From NCBI RefSeq assembly GCF_028389875.1, contig NC_084677.1, positions 11,822,017 to 11,886,016 of the forward strand: a DNA stretch of 64,000 bases, given 5' to 3'. Both the position numbers and the translations under genes were made by a program. The stretch is from Rhea pennata. Its lineage: Eukaryota > Chordata > Aves > Rheiformes > Rheidae. The notes below the pieces were generated by a model. It did not search any database. It saw only the letters and a list, made by a program, of their open reading frames with translations, and was not told the DNA's origin. Positions 1 through 11,700 of this stretch are shown here, piece after piece; position 1 is the first letter of the stretch, and the number at the start of each line of letters is the position of its first letter.

Positions 1-3000
1 AATAAGATCTAAAGCATCAAAATTTCAAACCAAGACACATCCCTTCTTCCCTGACAGTGCTTCAGCAATTGATGCCTTCCTTTAAATCCCGAATCCTTGT
101 TTTTTCTTCCAAGTGTGCAGTTTAGCTTAAAGCATCAAAGACATCAATCATCTGTAATGTTAACAGTTTGCTTATTCCATGTTGTCCCCCTTTCTGGATT
201 TGGCTTCTAAATCCAGACATTCCTCTTTTAAATTCTCTCTGGCAGTATTGCCTATTGTTTCCTAACTGGGATGAGCTCTCCCCCTCTATATAAAGTGGTC
301 CTTAGCCAGAAGTCTTTGCTTATGTTCTCACTAGAACTGAAGGGGAGAAGGAATGCAAGTGGTCAAAGATAATTTCTGTTTTGATTTTGGACCAGTAACT
401 TAAGATCAGATTTTGAAAATTATTTAAAATGAGAGGTAAGTGCCCAAATATCTTAAAAAAAAATCCTTAAATTTTCCCTGAGCTTTAGGTTGCTCAAGTA
501 TAAAAATTAAATTATATTCCTGTATAGGACCAGAAACTGAGATACAGCTTTTCTGGCAAACTTGTTTGAACAGTGTTTTGCACCAGCAAGATACTGATTT
601 CACAGAATCACAGAGTGGTGGAGGTTGGAAGGGACCTCTGGAGATCATCTAGTCCAACCCCTCTGCTCAAGCAGGGTCACTTAGAGCATGTTAAACATGA
701 CTGATCACAGGACCGTTCACTGCAGCCTGTAGATAGATCATCTGTTGTCAGAAAGGCACTGATTCTATAATCCGTAGGTAGTTTTGGTAAAGCCTTCTAC
801 TCACAGCTAGAATTCCTTTGCAGAAGCACCATTCTTGTCATATTACACCCACAGTGTAAAAAAATCTGAAGCCTTAAGCAATAATACTTGCTTGTTTGAG
901 TAGTCTCAAACTGGACAAGCTTTTGAGAGTTGAACAGCTTCTATAACTACTGCCTTAATGAAAGTACTGCATGAGTAAAGACTGAATTGAAATGTCTTTG
1001 TTTGATCTACATCTTACTTGGCCTATCTATGAGAATAATCTTTATGTTTTTCTTTTTTCTTTTTTTTAGCACAGATATAATGTATATTTAGACAAGCATG
1101 CATTAGACATTCATTTGGTTAAATACTTTCTCACTGTATTCAAAATTATTTTGCTGCATCTGGAACAAAATTTAACTGAGCACACAGTTTAGCATTTACT
1201 AAAAATAAATAGGAAAGAATAGAAAATAAGTATGATAGAATAGCAAAGAATTTATAAGCATATATTTAGCTTTGACAGTTCTACAATAACTTCTTTACAT
1301 GAAGGATCATCATTTTGCATTTCCTTTTGTATTAATGGAAATTACTTCGCTAAATCTCCTTTCCCTGTCACTGAGGAGAGAATAGACACATAATCTTTTC
1401 TTAAAAAGTTGATGAAAGGTTCTATAGGAAATCTAGGCTACAAATGTGTTACTACATATGTCTCTTTTGATCAAGTGATTGACAGTGGTCTGCAGCATTA
1501 AAAAAAAAAAGTTTCAAAATTGGCATTAATTGATATTTTGGCTGGCAACATCATTAGAGTGCAATACACAGGGAAAGAAAATTGCCCGCTTTTGACTGTA
1601 GTTCTTCCAAGCCAGAATGGAACCCTGTTGATAAGAAATTTATACTGATGTGCCTTTTTAAGAAGATACTTAAATGTTTTCACAAAAAGTAAATTCATTC
1701 TTCTGATTAACTCCACTTATTTCATAGGATGGCTCCATGAACTAAAGTGAAATGGATCTGATTCAATAAATAAAATAATAAAGTTTAACTAAGTGGAATA
1801 AAATAAATTGAGTAAAATACATTTAAAATTATGATCCAACTCTTAGGTCTTAATATTAAGATTACTTGTTTGAAGGCAAAAGTAGGTAGCACTATTCCAG
1901 GTCAGGCCAACCAGAATACAGTATGTATTTCTGAGTCAACAGAAATGAAATTTGCCCTAAATTTTCTGTGACGTTAGTGACAGATGCAAATCCAAATCTG
2001 AAATATTTCCCCCAAAGAATGTAATTCCTTAAAGCATCATGCCAATAGAGCCTCTGGACCATAATTTAACTCATCTTTAACTTAATGTTGCCTGAATTTT
2101 CAACCAGTGCTCAAAACATGCTGCCTTATTTTCAAAGGTACCTGTCTGTACGTGCAAGGTTAAGTGTTTGTGGGAGCAAATCAAGGAGTTCTGTTCTAAA
2201 CCCATTTTGAAGTGGCAGATAAATACTAAGGGAAAAATATTTGACTCAAATAAGCAGATTTTCTTTACTGATTGTTTTAAATATACTCTAGGCATTTTTC
2301 TTGAGAGCTATATAAAATCATTTTGTACACTATAGTACTGGCACAGTAGTGAACTGAGAAAGCTATCCCCAGTTATATAAAAACACAATTAGGTCACTTA
2401 CATGTAGAAGTGGATGTTAAAATCAGTGATACTTATTTTATCTCTAATTAGATCAGGTGGAGAAACAAATCACTTTGTTAAAGGTAAGAATATAACATGA
2501 AATAAAATATTACATACAAAATAATAAGATTTTTTTTCCTATGGGGGAAAATTCTCAACATTCATATACAAGGAAGAAAATCTTTGTACTTAAAACAGTG
2601 ACCTGAAAAAAAGAGGACCTGAGTTCTGGTGGCAGTTCTGCCCCTGATGCTTAGTGATACTCTGTTTTGTAGTAAGAAAATTGTGAATCTTTGGGGGCTT
2701 TATTCACAGTTATTTTTAAGACCCTTAACACCCCTCTGGCAACTTGCTTGGTCTGCTAGACAGTATTCCTTCTCCTCCAAAAATGTTATCAAAAATATTT
2801 AAGAAAATCAACTGAAAATGAAACCGTCAACATCCCTTAGTTGATTCAATTATCTCTCTCTAAAAAAAGGTTTTACACCTCCCACACAGAACAGCAGCTT
2901 CAGTAATTTGGCAATGTTAGCAGTGCATAATAAAGAAACATGAGGCTGTGATATGTGGCAATATAACCCATTTTGTGTACAGGAAGATTTTATTTTATTC

Positions 3001-4690
3001 AAGTAAACACATTTTCTTTTTAAGTACCTTTTGGACTATTTGGCCTTATGTTGTTCATCCCAACAGTCTCATATAGTTGCTACAAATGTTTAACCACAGA
3101 AGTTTTAATGGGTAAACTGTAACATTGCTGCTGATAGTAGATAGGAGAATAGGCTTTGCGTCTTTGTTTTTGTAATGTTCATGATGTATTTGAGGACAGG
3201 GAGTAGCTGTGACTCACACACAGGACAAAGGATTGCAAGGTTTGGTTATTTAGCTTCTGCTCTGGTTCTGCCAGTGATAATTCACTGCTGACCATAAATG
3301 TACCATCATTGTAAAACAGTACTCTGACAAGTCCTTTTAATGATACGCTAGCATAAACTTCCCAGATGATACTACAACGTGGTTTTTTATCAGCGAAGCA
3401 CATCAACATTCAATTACGATAGGGTGGGTTGTGAAATAAAGCAGTCTGCTGTGTTAAAATGCACTGCATTGTTTGCACTATTGAAGTGACAACCTGTTAC
3501 ATTGTAAACCTGCTGAGAGGCTATAAATGAGCTTTATAAATAATGCATGTTTCTGCCGTGAACCTCAGAACTATTTCCTTATGTAATCTGCATGGTCAGT
3601 GATAGATGTCAGAAATACCTTAGACTCCAGATGCTGTAGTAATAGGTACATTAGATTTGCCCACGCAGTCGTACAGCAAAGGTGCTGCAGTTTGGATAGC
3701 CATCAAAAAAATGTGGGTGTAACGTCAGCCAGAGGCAGACACGTTCACATACAGGGGCCTCAGCCGTGACGTCCACACTCAGGAAAGGCAGGTCTGATGG
3801 AGTGAGGAAGTCCACTGAAGGACTAAACTTGAAGTTTCCAGAAATATTTCACTAGATACTTTAGTATATCTAGACAAAGACTGCATTTTTACGTCAGTAG
3901 CAACTTGTTTAAATTGAGAGGGTGGGTGGTTGTACATGAAAAAAACAATGAGTAACATATTGCATATCTCTGATTTTAAATGAGAAGGATCAAATTTTGC
4001 CTTTGTCCATAAAATCTATAGGCAGCCAGACAAGGAATACTTCGGAACTATTTACTCATTTGTATTGCATTTTGTTTTCAGAATAAGCAGCACAATGCAT
4101 TAATAATAGTTTTTTAAACCAACAGAAGAGAAGCCTCTCTTCCATATTACTAGTGAAGAAAATATTTCCCTTGGAAGAGAAACTATAAAAACTTGGAAGA
4201 AAAACTAATTAGAACACTTTAAAAAAATACGGGTCATTTGATTATACAATTAGTGTCTTCAAGCCAGAGAGAGGATAGCTGAGCATAGACACAGACTTGG
4301 TAACAGAAAAGCAGTTAGACTTTAAGTAGATTCCTGTGGTAGGAGAAAAATTACCCTAGAAAAAAGATTTCTTAAAGTTATAGAAGGATTTAGGTCTGTA
4401 TTTGTGCTTTCCTGGCCATCGTGTCTGAAGGACTACTGTGAGCACAACACTTTGTTTTCATGAAGTCCCAGGGGTGCAGTCATGGTACGTTTCTTGGGAC
4501 AATTTGTTCTCTCAAATTCATTACTTAATCTTGACATAACTAGCCTTTCTGCTAAATTATCGGGAAAATGGAAATGCAGTTTGTTGGTCAGCTGATACTT
4601 CAGCGAGGGGTTGCTCAGCATTAACGCTCCCCTTCACGCTACTTCAAACCTGTTTCACGTGCTTCGAGCTCAGAAGAGCTACAACCCCAA
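1..4690. other. Intergenic DNA upstream of LMTK2
   Basis: This AT-rich stretch has no ORF with a convincing domain and no exon I could tie to a gene by splice sites. Longest open frames are about 60-76 codons with low-complexity translations, as expected by chance. It contains a CR1 fragment near 601-715 and scattered short A/T runs. Composition turns sharply GC-rich at about 4690 where the LMTK2 CpG island begins. Distal regulatory DNA may be present but nothing in it can be assigned. Confidence 0.6.
601..715 (-). mobile_element. CR1 LINE 3'-end fragment
   Basis: The plus strand reads as the reverse complement of a bird CR1 3' end: a CAGAATCACAGAG start, then GGTTGGAAGGGACCTCTGGA, then AGATCATCTAGTCCAACCCC and CTCAAGCAGGGTCA. 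The element therefore lies on the minus strand with its 3' end at about 601. It is a 5'-truncated copy with no coding capacity. The inner boundary near 715 is approximate. Confidence 0.85.
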
Positions 4691-4712
4691 ACCGAAGCCC
4701 GGCAGTCCTCAC

Positions 4713-4767
4713 GCCCGGCCCGGCCCGGCCCGGCCCGGCCCGGCCCGGCCCGGCCCGGCCCGGCCCG
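4713..4767. repeat. (CCCGG)n pentanucleotide repeat in the promoter island
   Basis: About eleven uninterrupted copies of a CCCGG pentamer run from about 4713 to 4767. The complementary strand is a series of GGG tracts spaced by CC, a pattern that can form G-quadruplexes. It lies about 0.7 kb upstream of the likely LMTK2 transcription start. Such arrays are often length-polymorphic. Confidence 0.9.
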
Positions 4768-5122
4768 TCGCGCTCGCCCGCGCCGTCCTCCCCGCCGCGG
4801 AGGCGCGCACGGCCGCGGCCGAAGGAACAGCGCGCTGCAGCCCGGCCCGCTGGCGCCCGGGGGGTTCGCGGTGACCAGAGCCTGCCCCTTCCCGCCCCTC
4901 CGGAGTTTCCTCTCCCGGCTTTCGGCCCGGAGTCGCGCTCCGGCTGCGGGAAGGGCCGTTAAACAAGGCTTCGCCGGGCGCGGCGCCGGGCCGCGGCGCG
5001 GCCGCGTCTGCCCGCGGGCTGCGGCCGGGGCGGGCGCGCAGCGCCTCCAGGCGGCGCTGCTCCCTCCGCCCGCCGCTTCGCTCCCGCCGAGCCCCGCCTC
5101 CTCCTCCCGCCCTCGGCAACCG

Positions 5123-5370
5123 ATTGGCGGAGCGCGCCTTCAATCCGCGGGAAGGCCTCGCCCTGCCCCCGTCGCAGGGCAGGTTGCGACCTGCCTGCGG
5201 GTTGGTGGGCGGGTTGGTGGGCGAGCGCGCCCTGCCGTTCTCGCGCCGCAGCCCTCGCTCGGCCTCCCTGGCCCCGTGCGGAGCGACTGGCGGAGCTGGC
5301 TGTCAATCAGAGATTAGCCCCGTCCCAGCCAATGGTCCCACCCCCTGAGCGGGCGGCGCACGGAGATTGG
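5123..5370. promoter_or_regulatory. Cluster of CCAAT (NF-Y) boxes
   Basis: Three NF-Y pentamers are visible: ATTGG at 5123-5127 (minus-oriented, in CCGATTGGCGG), CCAAT at 5329-5333 (in CAGCCAATGG) and ATTGG at 5366-5370 (in GAGATTGGCT). The last two lie 37 bp apart and about 50-100 bp upstream of the likely start region, the usual NF-Y position in TATA-less promoters. Confidence 0.6.
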
Positions 5371-5421
5371 CTTGTTGGGCAATCGCTCAGCAAGGAGCTC
5401 CGCCCCGCCCGGTCAGGTAGC

Positions 5422-5439
5422 CCGGAAGATGGCGGCGGC
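5422..5439 (+). promoter_or_regulatory. Composite ETS/YY1 element near the LMTK2 start
   Basis: CCGGAAGATGGCGGCGGC overlaps an ETS core (CCGGAAG) with a YY1 core (AAGATGGCGGC). In many vertebrate TATA-less promoters this YY1 motif lies just downstream of the transcription start and the ATG inside it opens a short uORF. The same is true here, with a 13-codon uORF starting at 5429. Confidence 0.6.
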
Positions 5440-5470
5440 GGCGTCTGCCGGGGCCAGCGGGGTTCTGTGA
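5429..5470 (+). other. Upstream ORF 1 in the LMTK2 5' leader
   Basis: The ATG inside the YY1 motif opens a 13-codon frame, M followed by an Ala/Ser/Gly-rich peptide, ending at TGA 5468-5470. It ends 138 nt before the LMTK2 start codon at 5609, so reinitiation is possible. It is included in the mRNA only if transcription starts upstream of 5429. Confidence 0.5.
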
Positions 5471-5485
5471 GGGGCGCGGGCTCCG

Positions 5486-5557
5486 ATGCCGCGGGCAGCC
5501 GCGCGGCGGCGGCGGCGGGGGGCAGCGGCTGCCGCGGCGGCGCGCCGGGGGCGCTGA
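5486..5557 (+). other. Upstream ORF 2 in the LMTK2 5' leader
   Basis: This 23-codon frame begins at 5486 and stops at TGA 5555-5557. It encodes an Arg/Ala-rich peptide that includes a run of five arginines. It is in the same frame as the LMTK2 start at 5609 but closed by its own stop, so it does not extend the kinase N terminus. With uORF 1 it makes a two-uORF leader. Confidence 0.5.
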
Positions 5558-5608
5558 GAGCCTCGAGCCCCTCGTTCGGCGTCGAGCCCGGCGCCCGGAG
5601 CGGCGGGG

Positions 5609-5741
5609 ATGCGGCGGCGCGGGGGGCCCGGCGGGGGCGGCCCGCTGCCCCTGGCGCCCCGGCTGGGGCTGGCGCTCGCCTTGCTGCTGTCGCCGCTGGT
5701 GGGGAGCGGCGGGGCGGCTCCGCTGCCGCCGGCAGGTGCAG
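5609..5741 (+). CDS. LMTK2: LMTK2 coding exon 1
   Basis: This exon encodes residues 1-44 plus one base: an Arg/Gly-rich start, a Leu/Ala-rich hydrophobic stretch (signal peptide or first membrane anchor) and APLPPAGAG. The donor is GCAG|GTGAGG, phase 1. The start context is GGGGATGC, adequate with G at -3. Confidence 0.92.
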
Positions 5742-8700
5742 GTGAGGCGCGGGCGGCGGCGGGGGCGGCCGGGCGCGGGCAGCGGCGGGGGCCGTGGGCA
5801 GGGCGCGGCGCGGCCGAGCCGCCCGCCTGGCGCGTGTGTCCTTCCCGCGGCGGCTGCGCTCCGAGCCTGCGGCCGTCCCTGCGAGGCTTCTTGTTTTGAC
5901 TGTGAATCGCTGGGATCCGCTCCTGGGTGGAGGCTCCTCAGGGCACACGGCGCTTCCCTCGTTTCCGGTCAGATTAGGCGACTCCCCCCCCCCGCAGTGG
6001 CCATGTAGTTTACATTTATTTGTCTCCTGAGTTAGGTAACACTTACTTACTTCCATTATCTTACTTATTTCCTGTTCATCTTAAAAACACAAACTGAAAG
6101 ATGTGTTCTCTCAGCCTTATGAATTGCTGTTTAAAAGCTTAGTGGTATTAAGAGGTAACAATCATCTCTTCTTGGTGCTTCGTTGGGGCCTGAAAACATC
6201 AGTTGTATTGGGGCCGAGTTTTGTAAGGCACCGTTCAATGCATACTGAGATTCAGCGCCAGCACCCGGAGTTTGCAGCTGAAATAGGCAATATGTTTGGA
6301 GGGGGGGAGGAGGAAGAGATCTGAAGCGCAGAGCAGAGATTAGGTAATGTGTCTGCTGTTCCACAGAAAGTAGCAAAGCTAGGAGTGGAATCCATAACTT
6401 ATTTTTGTTAGCATGACTTTTATTTTTTTTCCATCTCCCCCCCAAGAAAATTTCAGAATTAATTATTTCCCCCATCAGCCTTCCTTGAGGTCTGTCTTGT
6501 TTTCTATAAATGAAAGCTTTTGAGAAAGAGAATTGCTAGTCAAATATATATTTCCTTTGAGACTGAATGAAAGTTTTTTCACTCTAATAAGTTGTTTGAA
6601 GATTCTCCAAATAATATTAACTTGTCAAACAAAAAGCAAATCAGATATGTTAAGTGCAAAATTATTAAAGGGAAATAACTGATGTTTTAATTGTAGACTA
6701 ATATGAAATGAATGGGATAGTGTAATTTTGTCTTATCTTCAGTTACAGTCTTAGGCCAAAATATGTATGTATAGGATGTTACCTGAAGTTCAGCTAATTG
6801 TCATAATCTGTCATGGAAAACTCTGTGAAATTTGGGAAATGGAGCTGCTGATTGCTACTGTATCTTTGCCCATACAGTAAGAAGTTATGCATTTGAATTA
6901 TATTTTATTGAAAGATATTTATTACTTAAGCCTTTAAAGCCTCAAGAGGGACTTTTTCACAGGGATCGCTTTTGCTGACAAGGCTTTCTACTGATTGAAA
7001 TAATGTGTACAATTGGTTTAGTGTGCAACGGATTCTTACCCTGCAACATGTCCTGTCATTACTGTAGTATCATCAATGCACATACCAATGCAACAGCAAC
7101 CAGCTGCAAAGATTCAGGAACTTCCCGCCCCATAAGCTTATCAGTGGACAATGAAACAGTCTTTATCTTGAGCTTTCTCAGTCACTGTAGACAAATTTTA
7201 AAAGCTGCCTAGATGACAAACCCTTGGATTTATTTTGGGGGGTTAGGAAGTATTTGACTTATTCAAGAACAGCTTCAGCCCTATTGTGAATTTCTCTCTC
7301 ATATATTCCATGCTTTGACTTTCTGTATTAGGATCTGTGATTGCTGATGACTTTTGAAATGCAGGACCTAAATAGTACTATCCATTCTGGGGTTTGGCAA
7401 TATTTGCAGTTCACCATAACCCTTGGTCTAGTACAAGCTGAAAACCTGTGAAGGTTTTAATGGGCTTTTCATTTCTTTTTTTCTTTTCTTTCCTTTTTGC
7501 TTGTTCCAAAGTTATTTCAAGGTTCCACAATTCCTTGCCTAGCAAGAAGGGTTGCTTCTGTGACAGAGAAGATGCATTTTGATGTTTGTTGCCCAAAGCA
7601 CTTTTCAGGAAAGATGGGAATCCACAGAAAGAAGAGGAAAGGATATGTAGCTGAAGTTGTGAACTTCATGGAGTAATTCATGGACTATACTGATAATTAA
7701 CTTCTCTTTTGGGGAGGAAACTGGAAAGCAGGAAGTGGCTGTGGGCAAGTTCTAGCAAGACTAGATTGAGTTCCTTATTTAAAAATGCTCTGTTTTGTGG
7801 TATTGTGGAAGTATGCCAGATTCTATGACCACAGAATTGTTAGGCTCCCAGGGCCTCAATTGAGATGAATGAGGTAGTTCTTCGTAAGTATGGCTTTGTA
7901 GTGTTTGTAGATTGAGGAAAGCATTGGAGATGTGTTGTATGTTTCCTTTTGCTTTTTAGGTTATATTTCTAATCTGTTTGAAAAAAAATCTTTTGAATAG
8001 GAAGAGGATTAAAAGTTAAAAAATTAGTCTTTAGAATCATTTCCCTGGTATAGTTCTTAGGAATTATTGTGGAAGAAGGAAAAACAAGATGTTCAAGATG
8101 CTACCAGCTAAAAATTGACCAATGTAGGTTTGATTTATTTCGTAATAGGAAAAAGAGGATACTAAGATTCATTGTGATAGTTCTGATTTAAAGATTTCAC
8201 CTGATCGCGGAGGTGAGGGCTAGGGGCAGGCCTGCTGGATGTCAGCCTTTGAACAATTTCACTGCCTAGCCTGTCAAAATAGAAAAGCTCATAGGATGAA
8301 GTGGTGTAGTTGTTTTGAGCCTGTGGAGCATTAGTGATTTTTACCTGAGTGCATCAGGCTAAGATGACTTCCATTTTTAGTAAGGCTTTTCGTTGTGTGG
8401 CTGAAGGAAAGGCATTTAGGAAATACTCTTTAGTAATGGTGTTTTGCAAGCAAACATACTGCACTATAATCTGACACCTCTGCTTCACTGTGATAAAGCT
8501 TTACATTCAAATTCAGGTTTTCTTGCTCTTCTGACTGAATTTTCGTACTTGACCTTAATTCAGCTGCCTCTCCAGAAAGCATGGAATCTGATTCAGTTAT
8601 GTATGTAATATCAGACAAAATATTTCTAGCATCTCTGTAATATCTGAAATCCTTCCAAATAAAAAGGAACAGAGACTCAAAAAATATTTTCCTGTAAAAC

Positions 8701-11700
8701 TTGAATAGGTGGTAACTTTCTTAAAGGATGTGTTCAATTTTGTAAGTTACATAGCCTATCAAATTGAATTGAGACAGCTGTACTGGTGCCACATGTGCTC
8801 TTGATTTGTACTGAGAACCTCAGTCTTGGGACTTTCTTCTTGGACCTGTTGAACATAGCAACAATGACTTCTTTTGGAAAAGCCTGGTCGTGTACAAATC
8901 CAGGAAAAAGCACTTAGAAATTGGTGTATGGCATTCAGAAGCATCTAGATGGAGTATCTAGATGTTCGTGCAACTATATGTGGTATCTTCAACTGGCCAT
9001 AGGTGACACCTGTAATTGAGGTGTATGTGTGTGTGTGGGGGGGGTTGGGTGTGTGGGTGTGTGTTGGTTTTATTTATTTATTTATTTATTTTGCTCGCTA
9101 AGATGCGAAGATGAATTCTTTAGCATGGATATACTCTTGGGAAAACTGCTGCTTCTGTGATGTGCTGTTTCACTACGAATTCTGTCTGGCCCACTTGCAG
9201 TTGAGATCTGTGGTTTGGTCCCAAGCAAGAGTTATGTGACATTTGCACCTCGTAAGGAATTCTCTAAACATGTGCAAGTTAGAGACTAGACCACTTGAAG
9301 TTAGGAAGAATCTTGGTTGTAAAGTGAGGATTTTAATTAGTGGTTTAGTTTTCTTGGGAGCCTGTTCATCTAACCTTTCTCTTCCCTTTCAAGCATTAAT
9401 TTGTTTACTTCTCCCTATAATTTTTCCTAATTTCTGTTTCAGACATGTAATAATTGTGAAGCTAGAGCAGTTAAGTTGTATTTTATCTTTTGTTTCTATC
9501 TGTGATTTTTTGACTCTGAGGTAAGAAGCCAACCCTGACTCTTTGGCCTGCAGGAGTGTCCTTCCCAAGTACAAGGCTTTGTTCGTGAGCTTGGTCTGTT
9601 TCTCTGCCTCTGGCTGTAAAGTGTCTGGAGTTTGTGACCAGCTAAAGCACTCTGATGGTTTTATAGGAGGAGGCCACTTTCTGAATTCATTTCTTATGTC
9701 TTTGAGGCTCGAGTGTCTTTAATAATTCCTCAAGTATCATTTTAGCATATTAAGATTACACTGGTCAGAAGGCCTAAGCCATCAGTTTGAAAGGCCCCAC
9801 TTGTTAGTGCTGATTTTGCCACAGATCCTCTATAAAAAAGGAGTTTCTTACATAGTCAGATCCAGCAGCTTATTTGAGAAGTGATAGTTTGGGTTCAGTC
9901 ACTCTGCATGCATGATTTACCTGTGTTCCTGTATCTTATTCAGTCCTAATGCTCTATTTCTGCAGCTGCAGGACAGTGCATGTAATACTAGTACTTTCTT
10001 TAGATCTTACTTCATCTGCCTTCCTACTTAATGTATGCATCTAGCATCTGGAATCTGATAAGGCTCTGGATACAATTTGCAACAACTTTGTTGCTTTTAT
10101 TGCTCTCTATAAACCCTTTGTTTTTGTTGTACTGCAGTTGTGAAAGGACTTGAGTGACATCAGTGGTACTAGAAATGTTCTGTAGATATGCTTTTATAAG
10201 AGGAATATACAAACTGTGTCAGGATAGCTGTTTTAATCCATATGTTTGGCGTAAGCACAATCTCTAGCAAAAAGGTTTTGTGCCAGATATAGCTTAGGCC
10301 AGGTGACTGAGTGAAGGAGGCTGTGTCAGTTGCTTGTCTTTTGATGGCTTTTGTCAGTATGGAGTGCTGGTCCAAAGTAACATCTTGTCCAATGTTACAC
10401 TTGGAAAAGTTTCCTCAGTTGTAAGAAAATATCATTATAGTGACGTAACAATGATGTGAATTTTTAGGTCTGCTTTTGCAACCTGATGTTTATTTGGCAT
10501 GAAAGAGATGTAGAGAAGTTTAACAGACTTTTGAGTGCTAACTTTAAGCTTTCAGCCTGTCTCTGCAGATGACTGTGGAAGAAGATCCACTGCTCCAGAA
10601 TCAGTGAGCTATGCTCAGGCCTGTTCTCTGCTAATATTTCTCCTAGGGATCCTTCATATATGAGCAGGAATGAGAAATGAAGCTGAATAAGCTCTTTTGG
10701 CAAACTGCTGATTCTTGCTGCCTTTTTCACATTTCTTATCCCAGTCTCTCATGACAGAGTTGGAAATGCATCTATTGCCTGATCAAAATTCCAGATAATC
10801 TCATCACATGAAGGTTTGCCTCTGTGGACTCTTCACAGAACGAAAAGATATACCTCTCTCCAAAAATGATACATGTTAATAGGTTGTATACCTATCAAGT
10901 GGGGGGGGAGCACAAGAGATGCTGTTTTGATCTGTCTGCCGCAGATATTTCTGATGTTTTGAGATACCAAGATGTGTCATCTTCCCATACTGCTTTAAGT
11001 GACTATTGTCTACTCTGTTAGAAAACCTTTCAGCTCCAGTGCCACACTATTGGAGAAAAGGTATAGCACGTGAGATCATACTGTAGGAAACAGTTTGTTT
11101 TGCTGACAAACTATTGCTTGCTGCCTTTAGTTTTCTGAAAGGTTAAACAAGAGTATGCACAAGTAATTTGGACAGTTGTAGCTTCAAATTTAAATTTTTT
11201 TTTTACTTGATTATATCTAGCAATTAGGATTTTCCGCAGTGGTAAGGAAAAATGAAAAAGAAAATGATGACAAAGTGCTCTTGCATAAATGTGTATTTCT
11301 AATACTATACCAAAGGTTACTTCATTATGCAAACTCTACCTTATCCAATGTAAGGGTAGTGATAACACAATCAGAAGAGGGAAAGTTTTAAAATATCACT
11401 GTTTTCAGTTAATTTTCAACAGTTTGAATGTTCAATTTTGTATTTCAGTTGAAGGTTAATGGTGTTTTGAATGCAGTTCTGATATGTAAAGTTAAAGTTG
11501 GTTTTAAAGTTTATTACAATATAGTGCTGCACAACTGAACAATGGTGGAAACTTTTATTAGATCTTGTTCTCAAAAATGATGCTGGTTTTGGCTTAGTTG
11601 TTAAATGGAGCATGAAAGGAAACGTGAGGAGGAGTGAATGAAGTAACTGGTAGAATGTGCTCTAGGGTTCCTTTTGGGGGGGAAGTATAGGGGTTCCACT

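Larger units (their letters stand above)
4690..5880 (+). promoter_or_regulatory. LMTK2 CpG-island promoter
   Basis: About 1.2 kb of very GC- and CpG-rich DNA sits in AT-rich surroundings and covers the LMTK2 first exon (start codon at 5609). There is no obvious TATA box. It carries several ATTGG/CCAAT boxes, GC boxes such as CCCCGCCC near 5402 and an ETS/YY1 composite at 5422, which is the usual make-up of a broad housekeeping-type vertebrate promoter. Transcription probably starts around 5380-5440. That start is inferred from motif placement, not measured. Confidence 0.8.

Noticed and set aside
4709-6056. Long open frames on both strands through the LMTK2 CpG island (for example a 249-codon minus frame)
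   Set aside because: Pro/Ala/Arg/Gly-rich translations in several frames at once are a product of high GC with few stops. Only the 5609 frame splices correctly into LMTK2.
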